From Daphnia carinata (taxonomy: Eukaryota; Arthropoda; Branchiopoda; Diplostraca; Daphniidae): a stretch of 64,000 nt of DNA. The stretch is taken from NCBI RefSeq assembly GCF_022539665.2, contig NC_081337.1, positions 9,152,679-9,216,678 of the forward strand, in the 5' to 3' direction. Below are positions 50,001-63,000 of this stretch, piece after piece. The stretch's first letter is position 1. Each line of letters opens with the position of its first letter. A model generated the notes under the pieces. That model saw nothing but the letters and a program-made list of their open reading frames with translations. It did no database searches and had not been told where the DNA came from. The position numbers and the translations under genes were made by a program.

Positions 50001-53000
50001 CGCCGCTCTGCTCCTCTTGACCCAGCTGCGTGTTGGTGACGTGGGCCCTGCATGATTTACACGTAATCGATCAATCAGTCCCATCATCATATCGATTAGC
50101 AATACAAAAGATGTTTTTAAGCGATTTTCTACGCCCATTAACTCGGCCAGTTTAAATATTTGATTTCTTACTTGTTATCCCGCCTTGGTAAAACAACATT
50201 CAAAATAGATAAGACACACTTGGCGATAAGATAAAAAAAAAAAAAAAAAAAGGCCCGAGTCAACAATTCAAAGAATCGGAGAGGGGAAACTGACATGTTT
50301 TTGGTGTTGTCGTACCTGTACAGTTTTTGGTCGCTCTCGGAGACGGACAAGATGACCAGCTGGTTATCAGGACCGATAGCGTACTTGTGGCCATAAAGAG
50401 GAGAGCCATCTTCAGCTTCCCAAGTTACTGCCGGTTTAGGTTGAGACTCTAACGCTTGCACTTCGAGAACAGCCGCGTCGCCCGTCTGGATGGTCAAAGA
50501 CGTTTCTGCCTGGTCGCTGAAAGGGCTCATGTCTGAAGAGGGAAAGACAAAGAGACAAACCAGAGAGCAAACATACAAATTCATGAAGACAATGTTGTCA
50601 TGTTTCTAAGCGTATTGTTTTGGACATACAGGCGACGAGGACTTGGACTTGTTCGCTGAATATGGAGCCGACAGCATTGCGTGCGACGCACTGGTAGACG
50701 CCGGCGTCTTCTCTCCGTATAGATTGAATTTTGTAAACAGGCTCCGAGGAGAAGTCTGTCTGGAAAACGCCGTCCTTCATCCATCTGTATTCCGGTTGGG
50801 GATAGCCTGGGCAATACAAAATGAAAAATAAATAAATAAATAAATCGAACGATGCATATTGAATTAGACAAGTGAATTTGCTTATCATCCGTCACCACTT
50901 CAATTGTTGGGGTCACGGATGGGCAAAGGGTGGAAAGCAAAAAAAAAAAAAAAAGTCAAATGGGGTGGGATAGTGCAGACGACAGACAGATATACGATAT
51001 ACTATACACAGAGGCTAAGGAAAAGAAGCCGGAAATGATGTGGGAGTGACGGCGGCATATGGTCAATGGTAACGGAAATCCTTCCGCTCTTCAAAAAGAG
51101 ACTTGGTACGAGGGGTAAACATGGGGTGGAATCCATAATTTCTCACCCTGGTGCCCCCGCAGGCCAACGTTATGGACTTCTGGTCAAGCTTTTGCCCCGT
51201 CAGCCCCTCCCGTGACTATTGTCCGCTGAATAGCAGGCAACGCATAACGCACCAATGCAATACAAACCGGAATGGTCTTTCTGAACGGGGCGTGAAATTG
51301 CCCCCCCCCCTTTCCTATTTCAACGAGGAAATATGAAAAAGGGAAAAGAAAAAAAATCTACCCCCTAGCGAAAATATCAGTTGGAGTAACAAGGTTTGAG
51401 AATGTCATTCAGCACTAGGAGAGACAAGGCAGAAGGTCTGGTGTCGTGTTACGTCGAGGGGTAAAAGACACTAATGATGGGAGACGGGATGGTCTAGCAT
51501 AATGGATTAGTTAGTGCTAAGTCTTTTTCGGTTGTGCCAGTGCATTTGTGTAGTACGTAGTGGGGGCGGCGGCGTATACTCACCAACAGCTTGGCATTGC
51601 AGGAATTTGGCTCGGCCCTCGCTGACGATGCTGGCCGACGCCGACGGTTGGGTGACGAAACGGGGCGACTGCATGTTATCCGCTGTTGAAAACGAGAATT
51701 TGAATAAACAGGAAAATTTATTTTTTGAATTTGTTAAATGAAGAGTAATCAGATACACGAAAACTGTGTCAGCACAGTCCGTCAAAAATCACAACACCGA
51801 TGTGGATAATATCGGCATACTAAAATTAATCAATTAAATCACTAGGGGCTGAGGTTATCTTTAAAAAAAGAAACGTATTTAGTAACAGCACACGTGATTA
51901 ACATGTTTCAAAGCTTGAGATACTGCTTTTCGTCAAAAAGAAAACAAAGTCGGTGGCTTTTATGAGCCGACAAGTAAAACAAGAGCCTATTTCCGGAACG
52001 CCAGAAGCGTCCAACTTTTTAAGTAAAAGCACAAAACGTCGAGCGTGAGTTGTCTCACTGGTCGTGAATAACGAGCTAGACGTTTTCCCAAAGTGTCTAA
52101 AAACTTGGTTCACACTCGGTTAACGAAAACTCGATGTACAGATGGCCATAATCCATCAATCACAACTCGAATAGAACTTTAAAGCCGCAATGGATAAAAA
52201 GAAAGGCGGGCAAGTCAGTCGAAACTCTGCGGGACATCATTTGAGACTCCGCCCGTTTTTTTTCCTTCTTTTTTATTTTATTTTAATAGTTTACATTATA
52301 CATTTCAATCTCGTTCCGCTAGATTCCAGATGGCCATATAAAGTCGAAAGAGATCGTTATAGAGGAATGATAATCTTATTTGACTGCACCTCATTAGAGA
52401 TTCATTTGGAAGTCTTAAAAAAACAACAAGAGTATTCCTCGATGCCCACATACGGTCTGACTGGAAACAATCTAACAAGGATCTCTACCCGATTTTTCCT
52501 TTTTGAAAAACTACCATTCGACCTCCCTCCTGGAAACCCGACACTAGTTTTCTTTTCTTTGACTAAAACCTCCTCCTTTCGTGGCTTGAGAAAGTGGTTC
52601 CATTTCCGCTCCACAGACAACAAACAAAACGATAAAGAAGAGATTCGGGTCGACGCTGGTTCTGTGTCTTTTGGTCGAAAAGAAAAAAAGCTTTCCAAAA
52701 TAAAAAAACAAAGCAAGAAGCAGAAGAAGGGGGGGGGGGGAGAAAAAGTAAATCGTTAACCTTGCCCATTGGTAGCCGGGAGTGGAGGGGTCCCCGTCGT
52801 TACCTCTTCTTCTTATTATATGTTATACGTTGGCCTGTCAAGAAACCCGAAAAGAATCAAAATAATGCCCTTGACTTTGGCCTTAGGGGCGTCGATCTCC
52901 CGGCCATTATCTTCTACTTCTTACCTACGTCGACGAAAGGGAGAGCAGCACCAAACGTAAAAATCACGGCACCAAAAACTTGACTCGGTCACGGAATATT

Positions 53001-54157
53001 GCTCGTGTGTGTCTGCGCGATGAACGCAAAGCTAACCGCACAACTTTTTACTTTTATATGCAAGATGTTTTTTTTTTGTGTCCCCCCCCCCCCCCCATTT
53101 TTTTTTTCTTTTTCTTCTTCCCTTGTGGTGGCAATAAGATGAAGAAAAACGCCAGGTGGTGCGTCTAGTGTATGATTGGGTTTGGGGATATCCGACAAAC
53201 AAAGTTTCCCAATAGCCCTACCGTTCATCCAGCCGTAAACAGAATATAAGAGAAATCCCTGTAACCGTTCCGGTATATAGAATGCGATTCCATTTCCTTC
53301 TTTTGCCTGCGCTACGTCAAGGCCTGAAGACTGGTCTATCAAGCAATCCCACCAGGAAAAATGTTTTTTTCTCGTGTTTGTCAGTGAGTGTGTGCTGTAT
53401 TTTTTTTTTCTTCTTGTGACGTTGCATCCGTAATCCATCTTATCGACGCGGAATGCGGCGCATCCGGAGAAAGTAACACACATAAAAAGGAATTCGAGGA
53501 GGAAGGGGGCCTTTTTATATATATATATATCGGCATTGATAATGTTAATGATAAAGATGATTCAGGCAGAGTCTGAAGTGTAAGATCCACTTGATCGACC
53601 TTCTACATATAGTGATGGCGAGTGACGAAGAAAGAAACTAACAAAAAATATGGAAAAAAAAAAAAAAATGGAGAATAAAGCTTCAAAATGGAAAAAGAAA
53701 AAAAAAGTTCTGGGGGCGGTTGGTATACAACGGAAGCCGTATACCGTTGGGCCCGACTCTTCACCGCATTGAGGGCTGCATTCAAAGGCACGACATTCGG
53801 ATTTACAGCACTAAATGTGTATAGCCCTTTTTCCAGCAGCTTTTGAGTTTCTTTGATCGCCATTTTGGCTCAACGGTCGTAAATTTAAATCCAATCAATG
53901 GTTTATTTCCAAATAGACACGTACTAACCAGCAAACAAACTGTTCAACAAGAATGTCGTGGCTCTTATTAATCACCATAAAGAAATGGAGAAAAGAAAAA
54001 AAAACTTTCAACCCCCTTTTTTGTTGGCAATCGTGTTATTTGAAAAGAAACGGGGCAGAACGAGAAAAAAATTCTTACCGGATGAAATGTGTTGACAAAG
54101 GAAAAGCAGCAACACACTCTGCAATAATCCCAGGTGTCGAGCCTTGACGCGAGGCAT
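41009..54157 (-). CDS. sdk: Sidekick, immunoglobulin/fibronectin cell-adhesion protein
   Basis: Homophilic neuronal adhesion protein of tricellular junctions and synaptic layers. My 31-exon model is 54157-54079, 51682-51584, 50806-50630, 50532-50316, 50047-49868, 49760-49552, 49382-49232, 49138-49011, 48731-48627, 48344-48225, 48153-47998, 47892-47766, 47699-47218, 47134-46953, 46876-46750, 46682-46296, 46228-46032, 45960-45751, 45673-45419, 45351-45120, 45044-44745, 44667-44271, 44209-44077, 44010-43773, 43696-43529, 43459-43141, 43076-42685, 42118-41961, 41881-41716, 41648-41320 and 41251-41009; 2220 aa. It has a signal peptide (LLQSVLLLFLCQH), six Ig domains (to about residue 635; the second lacks the Cys pair, as in the family), thirteen FNIII domains (to about 1975), one membrane helix (WFLVTLAAGSVVIITLLVAV), a cytoplasmic SSLTEKPSEIS motif, and the PDZ-binding end GFSSFV. 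These match known sidekick architecture exactly. Confidence 0.97.
48627..48731 (-). other. sdk: Probable cassette exon of sidekick (105 bases, phase 1-1)
   Basis: This exon encodes a polar linker (ERESVKVTNVVRLRPNDLP, then DRSKETGFYSPNFF) between the fourth and fifth Ig domains. It is a multiple of three and starts and ends in the same phase, so it can be skipped without changing the frame. It has no Ig features, and the vertebrate proteins I recall have no equivalent of this length. It is included in the full-length model; alternative use is inference. Confidence 0.6.
51683..54078 (-). other. sdk: Large first intron of sidekick
   Basis: About 2.4 kb, by far the longest intron of the gene, separating the signal-peptide exon from the first Ig exon (both phase 1). 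It contains homopolymer runs (G at 52730-52740, C at 53083-53096, A at 53655-53668) and an AT dinucleotide run at 53516-53531. A short minus-strand frame begins at 53863 (see findings). Being a long first intron, it may hold regulatory sequence; none was identified directly. Confidence 0.6.
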
Positions 54158-57037
54158 TTTGATTGTTGTATTCCTGCGATTTCCCTTGTTTGTTTTTTTT
54201 GGCTTGGCGGTTGGTGGTTGTCCTGTTGTGCGAGTATTTTTTTACTACTCGCGAAATCAACGAGGAAATCAAGTCAATTCGAATGCCTCATTTCACTTTG
54301 GAATCAAACCATCTAGACGAAGCATTCTGGCCTTGTGGATGACAAAGAAACCATTCCCACGGTCTTTTTTCTCTCGTCTCTCGCACAACCCTCGGCTAAG
54401 GTAAGGAGGGTGGTGGTAGATACGAATGAAAGAGGGCCCTGTCACACCTGACCGTAGCCGGCGGGTAAATCCAACTTCCTTTCCCTAACGAAACGGGCGA
54501 ACTTGAGTGGGCCAGCCGCTGCCACTTTCCCTCCTCCTCGTTACACACACTGGCGATCACCAACGTGGATTTTCACGGGCATCCAATAACGAACCAACAC
54601 ACAGTCGAGTCACGCTGACACTGAGAACGTCCCGATCGTGAGCACGTTTTGTGTATAATAGTCAAGGAATCCGCAACACCACGTCCTCACTCACAAACAC
54701 ACACAGCAGGATGCGCGCGCGTCTCAAACTCGAACTGGTTGCCTTGAGTCGAGTGCTGGGACTTTAGTGTATGTTTTTCGTTCACCGCCACCTGGTGTCG
54801 AAATAACTGTGCAACGTTGCATTTCTTCGGAATGCAGCCAAAAAGGAGGCGGAAACTGAAGAAATACCAACTGAAATCGAGAGACACGATTCTTGCCCTA
54901 CGGGTTTCTTTTTTTTTATAGCAGTGGCAAAGTGGCTTTCATCGGAATATACTTTATGTGACTCATTTCATTTGATGATAATGCAACTGCCGTGACGATG
55001 GCCAAGATGGGGAAAAGATTCACCTTTTAAAGCGAAAAAAATAACAAAAAAACTATTAACAACAAATGAAACTTTTGTCTAAGATTGTGAAAATAGTTAC
55101 ATACCACTCTTTGTAGTCTGCTAGAGTGTAAATTTGTCTGATCTTTCTTGCACATCTTCCACGCTTGGGGTGAAGAAAGGCACGAAAAAAAAAAAAGGTT
55201 TCTTCGGGAGAAGTGGACGAGATGTTATGTGACAGATTGACATAGAGAGACCGCGCGTCTTTATGTTGGTGTTGAGATAAGGGGCAATGATCCATCCAAT
55301 GCACACCGGAATCGTTCGCATACCAAAAGTCCGAAAAGATATTTCTATTTTCTGTTTCTTTTTTCTTCGTTCCCGACTTTTAAATCGTTGTTTGGTTTTT
55401 TTTTACCATTTACAACGGAGGAGTCGAAACAGAACACATGAGTCTCATCTTTTAGTGAAAAAAAAAACAGCTTTGTCTAGGGTGGCTTCAAGTGGAGAGC
55501 ACGTGCGGGAACGAAGCCAGCAGGACCTCTCGAAACACACTCGTAAATACCAGTATTAGAAGCAAGTTTTTAGGAAGAGGGGAGAAAAGAAACATAGCAT
55601 ACAGAAAGAGACGCTTGTGATGTATATACACACACAACAGTGAGCTAGAGTAGAGTGTATAATTGACTAGTCAGGGCATGCAGCAGCACCAAGAGGTCGG
55701 CTCTGGCCATTATCTCCTCTTGATGTTTTGGAATAGAACAGAAGAAGACGTAGGGCTGCTTGCTTGCTGCTCTTTCCCGTTGAGATGAAATCATGCTGCC
55801 TAGGATCAAGATCTTCATGGTCGTCTTTATCGCGGGCAGCTGTCGTATCTTCCATCTTTGCGTCAACTCTGGCGGTAAAAAAAAGAAAAAAGTGCGTGAG
55901 TTTTAGTCTGCTACTAGCATGCCTTCATGCGTTACGTTGACTCATTACTTACAGGTCTCTTTCTCCCAATTGCAATGAAAACCACCTAATTGTAATTGGG
56001 AAGTAATAATCACGAACGGATGTAACCGAACGTGAATATCTGTCAATGCGTGAGTTTTTCTCGTTTCTGCTCTTTCTTATTCAATATCCACCATCAAATT
56101 GCTTTCCCACCGCCAACACGCGACCATTCGTTTACATCAACAGACAGCACATCCGTCTTCTCAGTTGGGCTTATGAACTATTTGTTATTTCTTGTTGGAT
56201 GTTATACCGACATAGCAAAAGGCGTTGCTAGCCGCAGCAAGTCCACTAGTGGAGAAACGAGTTCGCGTGTAAGGAGACTCTATACGTTGGTCTCCCCACC
56301 AACGACTGCTGTTTCCATCCATAAACATTTGCACCAGATACGCCCACGTGTAAATAATCTTATACTACACACCGGTGTGTGCTTAAACACGGGATGGTTC
56401 GAGGATGGAAAAGAAAATGCGTGACTTTGAAAGATAAACCTTTACAAGAATTACTACCTTCAGTCGATACCGATCGTAAGATGGTCCCGATGTATCTACG
56501 CGCGAATAGAATAACAACAACGTGCCGTGAGTTTTGGTTTTATTTTCTCTGCTTAGACTCAATAGTGTCCGATGTGTGTGTATGTACTACATTCATACTA
56601 CATACACATAGGCACATGTTGGACGTACTATGAGATTCTATAAACAAATCGTGTTGTTTACACTGCTTCGTTTTCGGCCGCAATGTAAATATTTGAACTT
56701 TGGACGTGTAAAGATGCCGGTTAACGGTTCAAAGTTCTACAGAGAAAAGGGTGAAGGTCGCAAGATATAATTATCGCAAAATTTAAAAAGAAATATGTAC
56801 TTCAAAGTGTATTACTATCGCCACTGGCATTTCCATATAATATAAAAACATAGCAATGTGCCAGATTCTGGCGAAACCAGCAGGTCAGCCCAAAGTAGCA
56901 AGAATTGACAAAAACTTCCAGAGAAGGTGAAAAATGAAAAAAAAAAGTCACAACTAAAAAAGAAAGAGAGTGAAAAAAAAAAACTATACCATGAGGAAAA
57001 AGAAGGCTAGTCCAAATGTTACAGAGAAGCACTGTTT
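54158..57037. other. Spacer between RBBP6 3' end and sidekick 5' end
   Basis: It should contain the sidekick promoter and 5' UTR (right of 54157) and the RBBP6 3' UTR (left of 57038; a weak AATAAA candidate on the minus strand at 56543-56538). A possible small spliced transcript on the minus strand lies at 55667-55953. Otherwise I see only short frames and simple-sequence runs. Confidence 0.45.
55667..55953 (-). other. Possible spliced leader exon plus 62-codon frame
   Basis: On the minus strand a strong donor (CCT then GTAAGTAAT) at 55952 and an acceptor (TTTACCGCCAG) ending at 55869 bound an 84-base intron, a size typical of this genome. The acceptor exon contains ATG at 55855 in a good context (CAAAGATGG) and a 62-aa frame (MEDTTAARDKDDHEDLDPRQ...) ending at 55667. 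It could be a small gene, a 5' UTR exon of sidekick with an upstream frame, or chance. I do not recognise the peptide. Confidence 0.25.
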
Positions 57038-60000
57038 TCACTGCGACGACGCCTTTTTCTGCTTCCGCTTCGACGACGCCTTTTTAGACTTTTTCTTCTT
57101 CTTCTTCGTTTCGCGACTCGAATCGGATGAATCACTGCTCGAAGAGACGTGGCGCTTCTTTCGGCTTTTCTTCTTCCGCTTACTACCACCACCCGATTCA
57201 GATGAGCTGCTATCCGACTCTGAAGTACTGCTGGTACTACTACTGCTCGTACTACTCGACCAGGAACGCTTCCGCTTCTTGATTTTTTCCGATTTTTCTT
57301 TGTCTTTATCTGTTGAAAATCAAATCAAATGGAAATTTATTCAAAATATATTGAAAACAGAACCGACCGCGTCGGCCAAAAACTGAAAATAAGGACGATA
57401 CCGGTTTGCTTGTCGTCAGTTTTGCTCGATTTCGCTTTGTCGCCGTGGCGAACGTCACTTGAAGGTTTCAACTCATCCTTCTTCTCTTTCTCGTCTTTGC
57501 TCTTCTTGTCCTCCTTTTCTTTGCGTTTGTGTTTCTTGTCCTTCTCCTTCTCTTTGGTCCGACCTCGTTTGTCCTTGTCACGCTTATCTTCCTTGCGATC
57601 CTTCTGCAATCATAGAGAAGAAACAAATACTGACTGCATACTGCTGCAATTTCTACACGTTTGATTGATTAATTACCTTCTCTTTAGCAGGACTAGATCG
57701 TTTGTCCTTGTCTTTTTTACCTCCTTCCTTCTTATCCTTTAATTTATCTTTATCTTTGGTGTCATCCACCTTGTCCTGATTCCTAGCAGGTGGTTGCTGT
57801 TCCGGTTCCACTTTGTCGCCTAATCTATCCCGGACCGATTTCTTCTTGTCGTCGATTTCAGGAAGTTTCAGGTCAAGGGCAGGATTGAATTTCGGTATCA
57901 CCAATGGTGGTGGTGCAACTCTCAGATTAAGTAAGGAATCAGGAGAGACTCTTGTATTATTAACATCCAAGTCAAGATCTCCAATAGCCTTTTCTGGAGC
58001 GGAGGAATCAAGCAGGACGCGCCGTTCGGGTCGCAGTTTAATTTCAATTACTTTCGGCTTGATTGCGCTTATTGCTCGACGAAAGATGGCGTTATCTGCT
58101 CTTTTGATTGGTCCGGGATCTGCTATAGAGACAATGTCTGACACGTTCTTCAAGGGTTCCGATGCTTCTTCTTCTTCCGAATCTTCTTCCCATCGCGAAT
58201 GCGGCAACGGAAGGGCTTTATCTTTCACCGCTTTATCATCCTTCTCCCTTTCGCGGCTTCGTTCCTTCCTAACTTGCGTTTTCTGGCGATCGGCATCTTC
58301 TTCAGCAGGTACTACATCGTCCACCAGTGATTCGAGGCTTTTGTCGGTCGTGATGATGAGAACATCTTCTAAGGCGGCCTCTTCTTCCTGCACAGCCCCA
58401 ACTCGCTGTTCATTGCTTTCTTTATTGTCAACAGTCTCCAATTGAGGTTTATCAGCCTCTGTGGCAACTGAATCATCGAATCCACCGCTACAATCACCTA
58501 CTAAAATTTTAAAAAAAATTATCTTGCGTTATCATTACAGACTGAAAACTGTTGACTTAAAGAGTTTGGGGTGGGAGTAAAAAAATCTTACCCGGAACTG
58601 GTTGCTCTGTTTGGCTTGGTGTTTTTGCAGGCTCAGCTTGGTCTTCAATGTCGACACTCTTCTTTTTCTCGTGTTTGTTCTTCTTTTTGTTCTCCTTGTC
58701 TTTTTCTTTTTCCTTCTCCTTCTCTTTTTCCTTCTTCTTTTTGCGTTTCTTGTCCCGCTTCTTGTCTTCCTCCTCCTTCTCCTTCTTTTCCTTCTTCTTC
58801 TCTTTCTCCTTCTCCCGGTCCTTTTCTTTTTCTTTTGATTTATCTTTCGTAGTTGTGCTGGATCTACTACTGACCGAACTGTGCGAGCCTCCACGTTCAC
58901 GATCCCGTTCTCGCGATACAACTTCCGCTCTTCGGCTGCTCTCTTTAGTGTCCCGACCATCGTGACGGGATCGAACCTTTTCACGGTCACGATCTCGTTC
59001 TCTGTCTCGCTCTCGATCCCTTTCACGCTCTCGGTCACGGTCACGCTCTCTGTCCTTGTCTCGATCACCTCGGTCTCTATCTCTTTCTCGATCCCGTTCA
59101 CGACTATCCTTCATATAGCCATGGTCCCTTTCACGTTCGCGTTCCTTTACCCTCTCTCTGGGTTTCTCTGGAACTTTTTCTGGCTGATCAGGACGACGAG
59201 GTTTCGTGTAAATAAGAGGAGCATCCGATTCAAATTCTCCTGGTGGAGGCGGTGGAGGCGATCGACGGGTTCTGTCTGCTTCGGGATAATATTCACGCTC
59301 GTAATCAGCTCGTCGTTCCTCTCGATATCCACGCCCTCGACCCAAGTCTAGCGAAAGCAGCGATGGAGGGGCACCTACAATTCCCATTGGTCCTCTTGGT
59401 CCCATGTATCCAGGAGGATAAGGCCCGCGTGGGCCCATTCCTCTCGGCATGCCAATTCCAAAGTGGGGTCCTCGTGGCACATAGCCACCCATTGGGCCAC
59501 CCCGGCCTATTGGGCCCATAGGACCTGGAGGACCGCCGTATCCTCGCATTGGTGGGCCTTGCGGACCCATTGGTGGATAACCGTAGGGAGGATAATAGTT
59601 TGCTGATGCGGCATTGTTGAACTCTTCGCGGTACTCACGAGGATACCTTAATAGCAAAGATATTTATTGATCATTTCTAAATGAAGATAAAGTCGAATTT
59701 TACCTTCCGGGTGATCCATGAGGTGATCGATCGTAAAAACCATGCCGACCTCCACTTCTCGGACTAGGAGACCTTCCACCCGAAGGCGATCGTGATCGCG
59801 ATCTACCTCGACGACCTCGCACAGCTGGACTTCGTCTCCGACGGCTGGGCGAATGCGACCGAGAACGCCTGTGCAATAAACAGAAAAGATATTTAGAAAA
59901 CAACTATTTAACCACCTTGTGTGCTGTGACAAAAAAGGCAAAATCTAAATTAGCCAATGCCAAAGAAAAGAAGAGGTACTTCTACGAAAAATAAAAAAGG

Positions 60001-63000
60001 ATCCTTCCGACCCACTGTAACACTAAGTTGGACTTGAGAAATTGAAAGAAAAATTGCCTTCGGGGTGGAGATCCGCTTCGTGATCGACTGCGCTGTCGAG
60101 GTGATTTGGACCGACGTGTTCTAGACCGCGACCGACTCCGTGAACGAGAAATCGATCTTCGCTTTTTTCGTGCCCTATCACGTTCTTCCTTCTCCTTCAA
60201 GAGTTTTTCGAAGGCAGCCAGGGGGTCTTCAATCACACTGACGTACGTTATTCGGCAGAACATTGTGTAAGCATGGTATAATGAAAATTGAAAAAATAAA
60301 ATAAAATCTTTAAATGTAAATACCCTTGCTGTAAAATCGGATGGCTGGCCAGCTGATTGGCAGCACTTGAAGCATGGTTGCCGTACCCTGGAGGCATTCC
60401 CATGCCGTTAGGGGGAAATGGTGGAGCACTAGAAAACGTATATAGAATACATAGAGGTAAGAAAACTGGACCGCTGCATCATGTCTACTCGTTTCTTACC
60501 CCGGGTAACCCATTGGAGGTAGTCCTCTTGGTCCTCCTGGCGGTAGCATTGGTCTAGCTCCGGGTGGTGGGATAGATGGGCCCTGAAACCGGGGAGGCGG
60601 CATCGATCGCGGGAATCCCGGCGGTGGCATGTGAGTCGGCGGTTGGGCAGTCATAAGCGGCTGGATCGGTACAGAATTCTGTGGCGGTAAAGTTGGTGGG
60701 GCTGGTGCAGTCTGTACAGTACTTGGGGTAGGCAATAGCGGGGCTGACTGCGACGAATGAGGGATACGTTGCATCGCCATCAGCCCTTGTTGAATTAGGG
60801 CAATCTGTTGTATATTCTGTGAACCTGAAACAACATTTACATAGCCTTAGAAAACAATCAAATCAAGTGAATGGCCATTTATGAGTTTACCAAGCAAGAG
60901 TGGATTTCCTTGCAATATAGCTTGCTGTAATGCAATTAAGGGTGCTTTTTGAGCTAACATGGACAAATTGTTGACAGCTGGGGGAACAGTTTTAGACGGT
61001 GCAGTAGGTGACTGTTTAATCACATCAGATTGATTCCCTTCCGCAGCAGCTGGCTTTTCGTCGACGGTAGGTGTAGAGATTCTAACCTCTTCGAGACTTT
61101 CCCCGCCTGGTGGTGGTGGCTCACTGGGTTCTTCAAAGAACTTTTCATCTACCGCTGGAGAAGCAACCATTTCTTCTTTGAATTCTTCATCCTGTTGAAT
61201 CACGGGTACACATTTAACAACTCCACTCCATCAAAGGCTTCGATATTCGATATTATTTAGGTGAGAATTTTACCTCCAAAATAAGTTCGGGCTCTTCTTT
61301 TTCTTCTTCAACGTCTTCCTTGACTTCTGGAACAACCACAGACTCGACAACAGCAGGGACAACGGGTGTAGCTTTTGTGTAGCCCGTTTCACTACGGAAA
61401 TTGGTTACGGCGGTACGTAGAAACCGGTTAGGTATCAACGTGTCGGGAGAAACAGCTTTCGTATGACACTGGGGGCATTCTTGTTCTTCTGAATCGAGAA
61501 GGAGAGCTCGTATACCTTTAAGAAAGAATATAAATGTTAATAAAATGCAAGTCATATATCTGAGTTATTCGAACTTACAATCATCACAGAATGAGTCTCC
61601 ACAGCATGGAATAAGTACTGCGTCGGATAGCAGATCTTTGCAAAGAGAACAAAGAAGTTCAGATGGAATGACAGGTTTAACAACTTCAGGTGTAGGCGAT
61701 TCTGCCTGAAAAGGCGGTCGTTCTTTTTTGATCTCTCGGTAGGCCTCGCTAATGAGAAATTGGAAGATACACTTACGTAATTTTGACGATAAAAGAAAAA
61801 CTAAAAAAATTAGACTAACTGATCAATTGCTGGGACGGCAAAATGGCCAGATGGAGTCATCATCGCACCAGGAACTTCTGGTCCTTCGACAGGGACCATG
61901 AAACTTCGCGGAATTCCCGTACTTTTTTTAATGTCCATTGTCTAAAAAAAATGAAATTGAAGAGCTTGTAATTTTACTCAACAACCTTGGATCAGATGTA
62001 ACATCATACCAGATTTAATGGGCATTGCTTGATCCAATGACCAGGCATACCACACTTAAAGCAGCAATAGTTACCGGGGACAGGTCCAACCTGGCCCTGA
62101 CCACGAATTTTCATGTATCTAATGGGAAAAAATATCAATTAGACTTCACTTGAAAAGTATAATCAGCATTTTAAATGTTACTTGGAGGGGTCATAATCCT
62201 GAGTTGATTGGGTCATCATGGCCTTGATTTTGTCCTCTTCGGAAGCTTCACTTCGAGACAGATCCGTTGCCTTAACAAAACAAAACAAAGTTTACAAAAT
62301 TAACAATTAAAAAAGAAAGAGCTATCAAATAATCATACAATAGCAGAGACTTTTAACGGAAATGAGCATGCATACCTGGGCCAAATTGTCGAGAGCGGAG
62401 CCGGAGGAATCAGCACTGATGTTCGCCATGGCAACCGTGACTTCGTTTTCATTTCTGGTCGGCGGGGGAGCCTAAAATTTTCGATTATAACTCATATTTC
62501 TAGGAATAATAAACGAAAACTCTATGACAAAAAATAAGATTGCGACAATAGGAGGGCGAAGGAGGAGGAAGATCAAGTGTCGTGCCAAATATTGATGTAT
62601 CGGTTTAGCATCACACATTTGGCTTCCGGCAAAGTGGACCATTCATGTATTTGAAAACTAGTTCCAACTAGTGAATTAATTACTTATCGAGCAAAATTTG
62701 CAATGAACTTCCGGGTTTCGACTTTCAAAAGAATAAATAGTAAAAAAGGAAGTGTGCATGAATCACATACACCGCAAGGATTCGATTCCCATGACGAATT
62801 TTAAAAAATAAATAAAAATAAAAAAAAAAATAATGGAAGGGCGGAGAGGGCACATTGATGGTTTAGGTAATACTCCGAGCGTGACACAATCTTTAACAGC
62901 CGTTTGAAACAAGAACGACATCACCAACGAATGAATTAAATTTATCACAGCCATGAAAACCCTATCACTAACAATAAGCTGCAACATTTACAATTAAATA

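Noticed and set aside
58557-59101. Extra long minus-strand frame (188 codons, Arg/Lys/Glu-rich) overlapping RBBP6 exon 15
   Set aside because: An alternative frame of the same charged repeat; the other frame joins correctly by splicing on both sides.
62745-62800. B-box-like GGATTCGATTCCC suggesting another tRNA-derived element in an RBBP6 intron
   Set aside because: No A box at the right distance and no second copy; the following A-rich tail alone is not enough.
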